Virus record (IMG/VR): IMGVR_UViG_3300034790_000119
Span: 1 to 35,656 of that record
DNA from: a virus
DNA length: 35,656 nucleotides
Strand: one strand, 5' to 3'
Numbering within the stretch: position 1 is the stretch's first letter; the number at the start of each line of letters is the position of its first letter. Positions 1 through 7,726 of the stretch are shown here, one piece after another. The notes under the pieces are model-generated. The model did not search any database, was not told the DNA's origin, and saw only the letters and a list, made by a program, of their open reading frames with translations. The position numbers were made by a program, and so were the translations under genes.

Positions 1-548
1 CCAATAACCATAACATCACCAGCATCAACTGTTGGCAAAGTTACTGTATTCGCAACTTCAAACGATACTGCAGAACTATTGAACGCAATAGTTTGAGATA
101 CCGCTGTGTTAGAAATAGCGTTTGTATCAATATCACCTACTGCAGCAACACCAGTCTGAAAAGCGCCAGCAGTAGCCCAAGAAACTTCAATTGAGTTACC
201 TAAAGTTCCGGGATATTTTGCGTCGAAAGCTCCATATACACTAAGTTCTGGATCAGCGTCTATAGTAGTACTCGAAGCTGTTGCAGATGCATCATCAGCA
301 CGTACAACGTACAACGCGTTTGAGTACGCTAGAAAATCAGATGCGGTATAAAATGTTTCGTAGTTGTCGTCGGTTGGTTTACCAAAGCGGTCTACAAGGT
401 CATTTTCTGAAGTGATTAGAATGGGATCATTAACAGGACCCCACTTAAAGATGCCGGCCAAAGCTGCCGGGGCAGTTGTAGCACCTGGCACTGTTTGACT
501 CGCATCCACTTCACGAACAATGACGGAAGGACTTACGGAAAAAGCCAT
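1..548 (-). CDS. 18: Tail sheath protein (T4 gp18-like), N-terminal part, runs off the window
   Basis: This is the contractile tail sheath subunit, judged from its N-terminus and its place after gp17. About 182 codons are open to the left window edge, so the C-terminus is missing. The protein begins MAFSVSPSVIVREVDAS and continues with a segment reading FKWGPVNDPI, then a stretch about falling on a YTASDFLAYSNALYVVRA element. This 'SPGV.V.E.D' start, 'GP..WGPV' turn and 'NALYVVR' strand are the pattern of the sheath N-terminal domain in T4-like phages. The start at 548 is preceded by a strong ribosome binding site (AAAGGAG, reading minus) and, about 55 bases further up, by a perfect late promoter. 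The gene is separated from gp17 by about 90 bases, so it has its own transcription start, as expected for a highly abundant virion protein. Confidence 0.88.
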   Translation of the reverse strand, partial: MAFSVSPSVIVREVDASQTVPGATTAPAALAGIFKWGPVNDPILITSENDLVDRFGKPTDDNYETFYTASDFLAYSNALYVVRADDASATASSTTIDADPELSVYGAFDAKYPGTLGNSIEVSWATAGAFQTGVAAVGDIDTNAISNTAVSQTIAFNSSAVSFEVANTVTLPTVDAGDVMVI

Positions 549-601
549 GTTTTTCTCCTTTAATTAATTAGAAACGCGTTTATATTCAATATTATTGTTT
601 C

Positions 602-609
602 TATTTATA
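602..609 (-). promoter_or_regulatory. T4-type late promoter for tail sheath gene
   Basis: The minus strand reads TATAAATA, the T4 late promoter octamer. It lies in the intergenic space between the end of gp17 and the start of gp18, about 53 bases before the gp18 start codon. Confidence 0.8.
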
Positions 610-639
610 AATTATACGATTTGCTATGGAAGCAGGTAA

Positions 640-2229
640 TCATAGTCTAATGCCATCATCTTCGTAGAAATCGCTATCTCCTACGTCACAGAAGCCTAAT
701 GGTAACATATCCTGTTCAATTTGCTCGTCTGTTTTTTCTCTTAACTTCGTTAATGTATTTATGTCAGTCATATCTTTAAAATATTGCTGCTCAGTCATCC
801 AAGCAAACAATACTAAGTTCATTACCAAGTCATCATGAAAACCAGATTCAGCCTCAAAGGAGTTAGCCTTTTTAGAAAACCTGCTCAGTTCTTGAATAGT
901 ATCATAATCTCTTATGAACAATTGGTTTTGCTCAACAAGCATCTTAAGCATAGAACAACCTACACCTTTTACAAGTTTAGTTGTTCTAACGCCTGCATCA
1001 ACGTTTTTGCCAAAACCGGGGCTTAACACTTTACCACTACGGCCATTATTCTGTGTGTAAAGTAAATTTTCATAACCAAGGTCTAATGTGAGGACGTCAG
1101 AAACTTGTCCTCCAATATCGTTAATTTCTACTAATATACCAGCTTCGTTGTAAATCATACCAGCTCTGTATAAAACTGATGCAAAATCAACTGGTCCAAT
1201 TAGATTATCTTTATAAACTGCTACTTGCCTATAAGGCATATCTGAAATATCAAAAATATTAAAAGTAGAAAAGTCTAACCCCTTACCTCTTGCAACGTCT
1301 GCAGTAATTACATATTGCTTATCAGGATCAGCTCTTTCGTATTGTATCAAGCCTTCTGCTTTAGCGATAGGTTGCTCGGGATATAATTCTTTTAATTTAC
1401 TACCACTAATAAGTGTACCAGATGATCCTAGGAACTCGCAACAATATTCTTGGTTAAACTTTGCTTCATCATGATCAAGAGCTTCAATTGTTTCTTTGCG
1501 CCAATTCTCATCACGGCCAGGGACATCGTACCACATAACTTCTTGGTATTCATATCCGTTAGTTCCTTCCTTAGCACCTTTACACGTTTTCCAAAAATGA
1601 TTCAAACCGTTTGGTGTAGAGGTCATTAATAGCTTTGTAGATTCACCAGATGAAATCGTAGGATAAACAGACGCGAAGAATTCATCGTAACCTTCAATAA
1701 ACGCAACCTCATCGAGGTATAGAAAGTTAACAGATTTACCACGAATTGCTGATGAAGATGTAGTACCAGCAAGTACTTGGCAACCATTTTCTAACGCAAT
1801 GTTACCTTTGTTCCATTCTTCGATACCTTGTTGCAACCATTTTGGCAGTGCTTCATATGCTAACTTAACACGGGCCATAACTTCTCTAGATGCGTCTCCC
1901 TTGTTTGCTAGGATAGCTACAGTTTTGAATTCATTAAACAAAATGTAGTGCAGAATAACAGCAACCGCGGTAGTAGTCTTGCCAGATTGTCTAGCAGTCA
2001 AAACAGCTACACGCCTGGATCTAAAGATCTTATCGCAAATTTCTTTTTGGTAATCATACATATCAAAAGGCACAAGACCTCTATCAACGTGAATAATCTT
2101 AATATATTCTTTTGAGAAATAGACAGGATCGCCAGCACACTTCGCGTATTCCTTGAGTAGCTCAGGAGTCCATTCAATTTCTGTTTGGCTTTTCTTGAGA
2201 TGCGAATTACCTAGATAACCATCACCCAT
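640..2229 (-). CDS. 17: Terminase large subunit (T4 gp17-like)
   Basis: This is the ATPase-nuclease motor that packages DNA into the prohead. The N-terminal ATPase shows a Walker A loop, ARQSGKTT, at about residues 79-86 and a Walker B segment, FLYLDEVAFI, at about 169-178 with D173 and E174. The coupling motif TSTPNGLNHFW follows at about 203. The C-terminal nuclease shows the acidic ITADVARGKGLDFS segment and a late HDDLVMNLVLFAW segment, both typical of gp17. At 529 residues it is somewhat shorter than T4 gp17 (610). The start overlaps the end of the gp16 gene by 8 bases, which suggests translational coupling of the two terminase subunits. Gene order 16-17-18 is as in T4. Confidence 0.97.
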   Translation of the reverse strand: MGDGYLGNSHLKKSQTEIEWTPELLKEYAKCAGDPVYFSKEYIKIIHVDRGLVPFDMYDYQKEICDKIFRSRRVAVLTARQSGKTTTAVAVILHYILFNEFKTVAILANKGDASREVMARVKLAYEALPKWLQQGIEEWNKGNIALENGCQVLAGTTSSSAIRGKSVNFLYLDEVAFIEGYDEFFASVYPTISSGESTKLLMTSTPNGLNHFWKTCKGAKEGTNGYEYQEVMWYDVPGRDENWRKETIEALDHDEAKFNQEYCCEFLGSSGTLISGSKLKELYPEQPIAKAEGLIQYERADPDKQYVITADVARGKGLDFSTFNIFDISDMPYRQVAVYKDNLIGPVDFASVLYRAGMIYNEAGILVEINDIGGQVSDVLTLDLGYENLLYTQNNGRSGKVLSPGFGKNVDAGVRTTKLVKGVGCSMLKMLVEQNQLFIRDYDTIQELSRFSKKANSFEAESGFHDDLVMNLVLFAWMTEQQYFKDMTDINTLTKLREKTDEQIEQDMLPLGFCDVGDSDFYEDDGIRL

Positions 2230-2680
2230 CAGTGTTCTCGCCTTTCATCATTTTAAGTAGGTCAGCAGTTGATAAGATCAAATTGTTGTTTGTAACATTT
2301 GTCTGTGCTGCTTCTTTTGGACCGTTTATTTCTTCTGTAGCAAATTTCTTTTTAGAAGAAATATCAGAATATTCTTTGTTAGCGTCAAGCAATGTTTTCA
2401 TTAGGGTAGACACAACTTCAAATGCTCGGGGTTGCTCAGATTGTTTAGCGATCTCAAGCATTTCGTGCATAGCATCTTTACCAATATCAATAACACTTGC
2501 GATATTTTGACGTACTAATTCTATGTCTTGTAAGTTCTCATCGTCATCTGGATTAATAGGTACTATTTCTTTTGACGGAACGTCGAGTTGTACAACAGGG
2601 ACTTGCTCCGCCTTTTCATTTTCATCAATATCAGACATGGCTCTAATGCCAAGGGCTGAAGATATCTTTTCGTCGCTCAT
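2222..2680 (-). CDS. 16: Terminase small subunit (T4 gp16-like)
   Basis: This is the DNA-recognition subunit of the packaging motor, assigned mostly by position directly before gp17 and by size (152 residues against 164 in T4). The N-terminal third is acidic and low in complexity. The central part (about 50-115) is predicted to be helical, with a run of charged and aliphatic residues (IASVIDIGKDAMHEMLEIAK). The C-terminus has TNVTNNNLILSTADLLKMMKG, which resembles the C-terminal tail of gp16 proteins in marine T4-like phages. The start codon overlaps or abuts the gp15 stop at 2680. Sequence conservation in this family is low, so the call leans on synteny. Confidence 0.85.
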   Translation of the reverse strand: MSDEKISSALGIRAMSDIDENEKAEQVPVVQLDVPSKEIVPINPDDDENLQDIELVRQNIASVIDIGKDAMHEMLEIAKQSEQPRAFEVVSTLMKTLLDANKEYSDISSKKKFATEEINGPKEAAQTNVTNNNLILSTADLLKMMKGENTDG

Positions 2681-4776
2681 TATACATCCTCAAATATTGT
2701 AATAATACCCCAGTCATCGTCAAATTCAATTTGTTGGTAAGGTACTGATACAGCTGCCGGATTTCCGACTGTAACGGTTGGCGCAGAACTATAGCCTAGT
2801 CCAGCATTGGTAACGGTAATACCTGTTGCCTGACCGGTACCATCAATTGCAATAGTTGCGGTAGCGGTTTCAGTAACAACGGCGTCTATAGCAACGTTTG
2901 CAGTTATATAGAACTTCCCAGTGTTATTTATAGTAATATCAGTCACCGCTCCATCAGTAAGAACAGCAGTTGCAGTTGCTCGGTAATCTACAGCAGCACC
3001 ATCGGGGTTTGAAATCACGATAGTTGGTGTAGTGTTAGCATAATTAGCTCCAGCGTTTGTTACAACGATTGCAGTTACTTCGCCTTCAAGCACTGTAGCT
3101 GTTGCAGTAGCAGGATCTTTATCAAAATCATCTGTGAAGTGACTACCTGTTTGAGCCGAGGTTGGAACAGTATATGAACCATCAGCTGTTACCCCAGAAA
3201 TCTGTGTAATAATTAAGTTATCTAACGCACCGATGAAACTTCTTTCAGATCCAGAACGTTGACCAATATTTACCGTTCCACCGCCACCTTGTAGGTAACC
3301 TTGTGGAGCATTGCCACCCGCGATTGCGGTACCGTTTAATAACCATTTTGCATCTGAGCCGTAATGCTCAAGTCTAACGTGATTCCATGCGTTTTCGTTT
3401 AAAGTATGTCCAGTAGATCTTACCGGAACTGTGTTGAGCCAAGGACGATATACAAGCACCCCACCATCTTCTATTTCAATTCTCATTGTTTGACCAGGAA
3501 TATGAAGAATATGATAATCAGCAGTGCCTGCACCTGAGAATTCTGGACGAATCCAAAACTCTATAGCAAACCCGTTACCCGCAGTATTGAACGCGTAATC
3601 AGTAACATGGCTAAAGGTTGTATCGGCTATGTTATGATATAGAGCATCATCGCCGTAGTAGACGTACGCAGATTTGGCCGGTGGTTCGTCCACAGAGACG
3701 GTAGCTGAACTGTAATATGTGCCGCTGTTGGTTATATCAATAGATCCAACGGTGTCTCCAGAGATCACGACAGAGCCTGTAGCGGTGATTATGTTGCTGT
3801 CTGGAGCGCTAATTGTAACGGCTGGAACTGTAGAATAAAAGCCACCAGCTTCTGTAATAGTGAAGTCTGTTATAGCAGTATTTGTTATTGTTGGAGTAAT
3901 TTGTGCGTTTAATCCTGATGGAGCACTAATTGTAACTGGTATTACATTGAGTGGATCATAGTTTTCACCGTCGTTTATAATAGTGATACCAGTGAGAGAT
4001 CCATTAGATACCTGAGCAGTTGCCACAGCAGCTATGCCATCTTCGTTAAGTGGCAGACCACCTGCAGTCATGCCTGGGCGAATAGTAATACCTTCTTCAG
4101 CAATAGCATCTCCAGCAGTGGATGTAGCCATATCAATATCAACGAACTTAATAACTTTCTTAGTTTTCTCAGGACCAAAATAGTATCCCTTTAAAGTAAA
4201 AGTTAAAGTGTAAAGAATTGTTTGTCTTGTTTCGTAATCACCCTCGTAAAGATCTTCGGTCGTAACACTATTCAACACAATAGGAATATCAATAGGATCT
4301 AAGTCTGGTACCATCGATGCGGTAACAGTCCAATCTGGTGTAAAGAACGGAATGATTTGTTCCATAATCTTTGTTGCATCTTCAGCATACTTTGTCATAA
4401 TATACAAAGAGAACTCAATATCATATGGAACTGAAGCATACATAAAGGGTCTAGATGAATCAGTTTCGGTTTTTTGACTCTTGCGCATCTTCTGTGTTGA
4501 TCCAATTTTTCTCGCTGGATCATATGATAGACTTGTAATTTCAAAAGACATACGCGGCAAAGACATAGCAGGTCTTGTGCTATTCAATAAATCTGGATCT
4601 TCATTTAATCTTGAAAGAACTTTTTGGAATGGCGCGTATGACAACGGCACAATCATATCCTGTATTACCGTTCCGGCATTGTCTTTTCTTTCAATTTTAA
4701 GTTGATTGAAAATAGTACCGAATAACGCAACATATCTTCTCGTTGTTTCGTTATAGAAATAATTAGCAATAGCCAT
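2680..4776 (-). CDS. 15: Tail sheath stabiliser/completion protein (T4 gp15-like) with large LamG and beta-repeat insertion
   Basis: The first about 215 residues match the gp15 type: MAIANYFYNETTRRYVALFG at the start, then Y.PF.K.L.R, LPRMSFEITSLSYDP and a YASVPYDIEFSLYIMTKYAEDATKIMEQIIPFFTPDW core. gp15 caps the tail tube and sheath and docks to the neck. T4 gp15 is 272 residues, but this one is 698. The extra sequence has three repeats of the type (I/V)x(I/V)xNxGxxYxxxxPxVxIxxP at about 263, 304 and 345. A concanavalin/LamG-like domain follows at about 370-530 (FAIEFWIRPEF, then NENAWNHVRLEHYG, then a FIGALDNLII strand). Three more of the same repeats lie at about 568, 613 and 651. The last about 20 residues may be the original gp15 C-terminus. 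The gene directly abuts gp14 upstream and gp16 downstream. Confidence 0.9.
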   Translation of the reverse strand: MAIANYFYNETTRRYVALFGTIFNQLKIERKDNAGTVIQDMIVPLSYAPFQKVLSRLNEDPDLLNSTRPAMSLPRMSFEITSLSYDPARKIGSTQKMRKSQKTETDSSRPFMYASVPYDIEFSLYIMTKYAEDATKIMEQIIPFFTPDWTVTASMVPDLDPIDIPIVLNSVTTEDLYEGDYETRQTILYTLTFTLKGYYFGPEKTKKVIKFVDIDMATSTAGDAIAEEGITIRPGMTAGGLPLNEDGIAAVATAQVSNGSLTGITIINDGENYDPLNVIPVTISAPSGLNAQITPTITNTAITDFTITEAGGFYSTVPAVTISAPDSNIITATGSVVISGDTVGSIDITNSGTYYSSATVSVDEPPAKSAYVYYGDDALYHNIADTTFSHVTDYAFNTAGNGFAIEFWIRPEFSGAGTADYHILHIPGQTMRIEIEDGGVLVYRPWLNTVPVRSTGHTLNENAWNHVRLEHYGSDAKWLLNGTAIAGGNAPQGYLQGGGGTVNIGQRSGSERSFIGALDNLIITQISGVTADGSYTVPTSAQTGSHFTDDFDKDPATATATVLEGEVTAIVVTNAGANYANTTPTIVISNPDGAAVDYRATATAVLTDGAVTDITINNTGKFYITANVAIDAVVTETATATIAIDGTGQATGITVTNAGLGYSSAPTVTVGNPAAVSVPYQQIEFDDDWGIITIFEDV

Positions 4777-5459
4777 TAGTTGTTATCCTGAATAGTAATG
4801 TTTTCGCTGAATGGATCCATTTCACTAAAGTCTAAAATATCATCCGACAGTTGTTCGAACTCAAGGTTTTGCGCCATCACATCATTATTTGCGACGTCTT
4901 CAAGAGTAGTAACGAATTGGCTGGTAGAATTAATATCATCAAAATAATTGTCAATATCATCGCGACCAGTGTCGAATCTTTCGTTAGAATATTCCATCAA
5001 TTCGCATTTAATATCGTATACTTGTAAAGAACCAGATTGGTAGAAAACACTTTCGTGTTCTACGTATGTAATCTTATACATCTTCTGATTCAAAGGAAGC
5101 CAGATAATATCATTTTCGCGTGGACGAACTTTTGTTTGTGTTTTCCTAGTAACATATTGTTCGAATGTTCTGATAGCAACAGTGAATGTAACTTGGTCTC
5201 TGATCTGTAAACCAAACTTAGATAGGAAGTCGCCTTCGCCTTCAAACCCGTCAACATTTTTCACGTACACTTCAAAAGAATACATCTCATCATACAGAGG
5301 TGTATCATCTTCGTTAAAGATAGCATCTACGTTATTGAACAACCCACTTATATAGGTTACGTCAAGACCATAGATCTGAATAGACTCAATTACGAGGTCA
5401 TCAACTAGATTTTGCTCGTTAAAGTTATCGTAGTTACTGAAGTATACGTTACTAGCCAT
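4776..5459 (-). CDS. 14: Neck protein (T4 gp14-like)
   Basis: This 227-residue protein (T4 gp14 is 256) is assigned as the neck/head completion protein gp14. It begins MASNVYFSNYDNFNEQNLVDDLVIESIQIYG, followed by DVTYI and a long beta-rich middle (YSFEVYVKNVDGFEG, LSKFGLQIRDQVTFTV). The C-terminal half carries RPRENDIIWLPLNQKMYKITYVEHESVFYQ, a segment typical of gp14 in T4-like phages. It starts 3 bases after the end of gp13 and its stop overlaps the gp15 start, so gp13-14-15 are one translational block. Its known role is sealing the packaged head together with gp13 so that the tail can attach. Confidence 0.92.
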   Translation of the reverse strand: MASNVYFSNYDNFNEQNLVDDLVIESIQIYGLDVTYISGLFNNVDAIFNEDDTPLYDEMYSFEVYVKNVDGFEGEGDFLSKFGLQIRDQVTFTVAIRTFEQYVTRKTQTKVRPRENDIIWLPLNQKMYKITYVEHESVFYQSGSLQVYDIKCELMEYSNERFDTGRDDIDNYFDDINSTSQFVTTLEDVANNDVMAQNLEFEQLSDDILDFSEMDPFSENITIQDNN

Positions 5460-5462
5460 GAT

Positions 5463-6206
5463 TTACCCGATAAAATTATATGTTAGAGGCTGCAAATTAC
5501 TAATGGCGTCTTCTTCCATCTTTTCTCTTTCGGCTCTCGCCTCCGCTAATATTTGCTCACCATTAAAAGAAACACCACCAACTAATTGCATATTTGTAAA
5601 TTTAGTTAGGTTAAGACCCCACTGTTCGCGTACAAGAGCTGATGCATAATTCTGCAACCATCTGTCTGACCAAACATCTGCGTATTCATCTGGATCGATA
5701 ATGTCGTATGCTTCAACAATAATATAAGTACCAACTGTCCAGCGGTCTTTGGTATTATCGATATGCAATCTGTTCACATGTTTGTTGTAACGGATAATAG
5801 GTTTACCAACAAGCATTTCTTGCATGAACTCAATATGCTGCATAGACATAAAGTAGTTAGTCATGCTATAACTCGCCATATCTTGAACGTTGTTTAGAAC
5901 GAACTGATACTGAACGTTAAACATGCCACCGCCCATAGAGATCGACGTATCAAAATTAAAGATCTTAGATATACCTAATAATTTTTCTGGTAAAGGGATC
6001 CATCCATTTACTTTATCTTGTTCTGTAATTATGTGCTTTAGATAAACTAACTGGCTACCATTATAATGATAGTCTCTCCAAAAAGAAACAGCTTCATCTA
6101 CTCGGTCGTCGATTTGTTCTTCAGCAACGTTAATTTGGATAACTGGCGCGCCAATTTTCCTTAAAATATATTGTATGAATTCATCTCTTGACTGTGGTTG
6201 TGCCAT
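5463..6206 (-). CDS. 13: Neck protein (T4 gp13-like)
   Basis: This 247-residue protein is assigned as gp13 (T4: 309), the head completion protein that binds the portal side of the neck. The N-terminus SRDEFIQYILRKIGAPVIQINVAEEQIDDRVDEAV and the following FWRDYHYNG are the strongest family features. They are followed by YLKHIITEQDKVNGWIPLPEKLLGISKIF. The middle has the QYQFVLNNVQDMASYSMTNYFMSMQHIEFMQEML helix region usual in this family. The start has a good ribosome binding site (AAGGGG, about 6 bases upstream). The gene precedes gp14 by 3 bases, as part of the T4-ordered 13-14-15-16-17-18 block. Confidence 0.93.
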   Translation of the reverse strand: MAQPQSRDEFIQYILRKIGAPVIQINVAEEQIDDRVDEAVSFWRDYHYNGSQLVYLKHIITEQDKVNGWIPLPEKLLGISKIFNFDTSISMGGGMFNVQYQFVLNNVQDMASYSMTNYFMSMQHIEFMQEMLVGKPIIRYNKHVNRLHIDNTKDRWTVGTYIIVEAYDIIDPDEYADVWSDRWLQNYASALVREQWGLNLTKFTNMQLVGGVSFNGEQILAEARAEREKMEEDAISNLQPLTYNFIG

Positions 6207-6216
6207 GGTTTTCCCC

Positions 6217-6549
6217 TTAAGCCAGTTCGTCTTTAATGATTACTTTGATGTAACCAGTATTTGGAAAGGTTTCAATCTGACCGTTGTTATATTCTATTTG
6301 AAATTCTGCACTATGGATGCCTGTGTTAGAAGTATCGCCAGATGCCCATTCATAAGCTACAATGCCCTTGGTTGCGTTAACGATAGTTCCTGTCCCACCA
6401 TCAATTGCAACAATTCCATCGTCAAGTTTCATATGAAATTTTACCAAAGACGCATTCGCCATTGATTTAACTCTACCGTTAGAATCTTTAAGAGCTACCT
6501 CAATAGACGGTGCAGTGTCGTTCTGTTTAATGTAAAAGCTAGCCGCCAT
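6217..6549 (-). CDS. Small beta-rich structural protein, BppU-N-like
   Basis: This 110-residue protein shows a pattern common in small phage structural proteins: FYIKQNDTAPSIEVALKDSNG at the start, then VKFHMKL, GIVAYEWASGDTSNTGIHSAEFQIEYNNG and a closing ETFPNTGYIKVIIK. The 'I.QgDt.P.i...L.d.nG' opening and 'G...Y.W...DT...G.y..EF.v.y..G....fP..gy..v.I' frame resemble the N-terminal immunoglobulin-like domain of baseplate upper proteins (BppU). Its place directly before gp13 with only about 10 bases between suggests a neck, collar or baseplate accessory, but the exact position in the virion cannot be read from the sequence. Confidence 0.65.
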   Translation of the reverse strand: MAASFYIKQNDTAPSIEVALKDSNGRVKSMANASLVKFHMKLDDGIVAIDGGTGTIVNATKGIVAYEWASGDTSNTGIHSAEFQIEYNNGQIETFPNTGYIKVIIKDELA

Positions 6550-6573
6550 TTTTGTTTCTCCAAGGTTTACTTT

Positions 6574-6581
6574 TATTTATC
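6574..6581 (-). promoter_or_regulatory. Possible weak late promoter before the neck block
   Basis: The minus strand reads GATAAATA, one mismatch from the late octamer TATAAATA, about 25 bases before the start codon at 6549. It sits in a 47-base gap, which is where a promoter for the gp13-gp17 block would be expected. It is weaker than the perfect copies elsewhere. Confidence 0.35.
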
Positions 6582-6596
6582 AAAAGTGAAAACTTT

Positions 6597-7184
6597 TTAC
6601 TGTAGAATTTCAACCTGTGTCATTCCGGTGTTAGTTAATTTAATAGAGTTAGATTCGTCGTTAATAAGCAAGTCGTTGAAGTCTGTACTGTTAAATACTG
6701 TGTAATTAGCACCATCTTTAGAGTAAGTACGTGTAGATATATTTAATCCAACGCTTTCAACACTGAAACTATAAGAACCAATACTATCGCCTTCTGAGAA
6801 AACGTAGATATTGGTGTCAAGTGTAAATTCTAAAGTAGGGTTGAAATTCGCGTGAGTAAGTACAAGACCAGAAGATTCCGAGGTGTAATCAAATAAAACG
6901 TTATTTGCTACTGAAATGTATCTTTGAACACCAAACTCAATAAAGCTTGAACTAGTAAACCCAAAACTTAAATCTGTAGCTCTACCATATATTGTTGGTG
7001 TTTCTATTCCAGCTGTAAACTCAAAGTCTAATGTTACTGGGCTAATATGACCAGTGATCGGAACTTGAGCATAAGAAACAAAGGAAGTTCCAATTGTACC
7101 TGAAACTTCCCCTGATAGCTGTAGATAACCACCGCCAAAGAATTCGAAATCTAATGTTGTCGAAAATGCTCCATTTGCAGACAT
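6597..7184 (-). CDS. Putative structural protein, unknown
   Basis: I do not recognise this 195-residue protein. It is rich in beta-forming residues, Ser, Thr, Phe and Gly, has almost no charged runs, and shows repeated short strand patterns such as TLDFEFFGGGYLQLSGEVSG and VTLDFEFTAGIETPTIYG (two TLDFEF copies at about residues 10 and 50). There is no signal peptide or membrane segment. It sits between two other small structural-type genes and upstream of the neck block, sharing the late promoter at 7647-7654. A minor virion decoration protein is the likeliest role, but this is inference from position and composition. Confidence 0.55.
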   Translation of the reverse strand: MSANGAFSTTLDFEFFGGGYLQLSGEVSGTIGTSFVSYAQVPITGHISPVTLDFEFTAGIETPTIYGRATDLSFGFTSSSFIEFGVQRYISVANNVLFDYTSESSGLVLTHANFNPTLEFTLDTNIYVFSEGDSIGSYSFSVESVGLNISTRTYSKDGANYTVFNSTDFNDLLINDESNSIKLTNTGMTQVEILQ

Positions 7185-7206
7185 GAGGCTTACCTTAAGT
7201 TAAAGT

Positions 7207-7614
7207 TTATGCGCCGCCAGCTGTAATGGTGAATGTAGTAATATTGATTTGCTGACCAGTAGCAATGTTAGTATTATCTAACTGCATGTCGCCACCGGCG
7301 CCAGTCGCTGAAACTGTACCTTGCATATGACATACAGTGCCAGCATTATTATGTAATCTAAAATAACCTGCTGTACCTGAAGCATCTGCAGATAAGTCTT
7401 GCCAAGTTCCTGACAAAGCAATAGATCCATTAAGCGGTGCACCCAACCAATCAGATGGAAGTACCATTGTTGCTACAACTACACCAGTGTTGGCTGTTCC
7501 AGCGTCTGCAGGTGCCGATCCTGTTGAAATTGTAAGAATTGGATTAATACCAATCTCTGTTTCGATTGCAGATAACGTTGAGTTTCTTGCATCTGTTGAT
7601 AGCTGAAATGCCAT
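7207..7614 (-). CDS. Putative structural protein, small beta-rich
   Basis: This 135-residue protein begins MAFQLSTDARNSTLSAIETEIG and continues with ILTISTGSAPADAG, a block about VVATMVLPSDWLG, then GTAGYFRLHN and a closing TGQQINITTFTITAGGA. This layout (a short N-terminal helix 'aRnaml.ai.a.ig', then an alternating strand region with a single Cys) is common among small proteins in tail and neck regions of marine and other phages. No enzymatic motif is visible. It is the first gene after the late promoter at 7647-7654 and probably belongs to the virion. Confidence 0.6.
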   Translation of the reverse strand: MAFQLSTDARNSTLSAIETEIGINPILTISTGSAPADAGTANTGVVVATMVLPSDWLGAPLNGSIALSGTWQDLSADASGTAGYFRLHNNAGTVCHMQGTVSATGAGGDMQLDNTNIATGQQINITTFTITAGGA

Positions 7615-7646
7615 TAGTTGTTCCTTTATTTGTATTAATTTGTGTA

Positions 7647-7654
7647 TATTTATA
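7647..7654 (-). promoter_or_regulatory. T4-type late promoter
   Basis: The minus strand reads TATAAATA about 33 bases before the start at 7614, in the gap after the sugar gene block. It would drive 7207-7614, 6597-7184 and probably the neck block behind them. Confidence 0.75.
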
Positions 7655-7672
7655 AAATAACTAAAATAACTG

Positions 7673-7700
7673 TTGACACTAAATTAGAACGTGGTATAAT
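7673..7700 (+). promoter_or_regulatory. Consensus sigma70 promoter on the plus strand, pointing into antisense
   Basis: The plus strand carries TTGACA at 7673-7678 and TATAAT at 7695-7700, separated by 16 bases. Both hexamers are perfect consensus. No plus-strand gene follows: the next about 4.8 kb on this strand is antisense to minus-strand genes. The first ATG downstream (7707) opens only a 7-codon frame. Confidence 0.6.
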
Positions 7701-7726
7701 AATCTTATGTTCTTTAATATAATAGA

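Noticed and set aside
835-1026. Plus-strand frame inside the terminase gene
   Set aside because: Lies entirely antisense to the strong gp17 gene and shows no ribosome binding site or recognisable product.
2925-2932. TATAAATA on the minus strand inside the gp15-like gene, a possible promoter for gp16-gp17
   Set aside because: It lies within a conserved beta repeat (TINNTG) of the coding region, and such octamers are expected by chance in AT-rich DNA. It is possible but not supported.
6582-6597. AAAAGT-GAAA-ACTTTT hairpin as a terminator
   Set aside because: Only six AT-rich pairs with no clear U-run on the minus strand, and it overlaps the stop codon of a gene whose downstream neighbours seem to be co-expressed.
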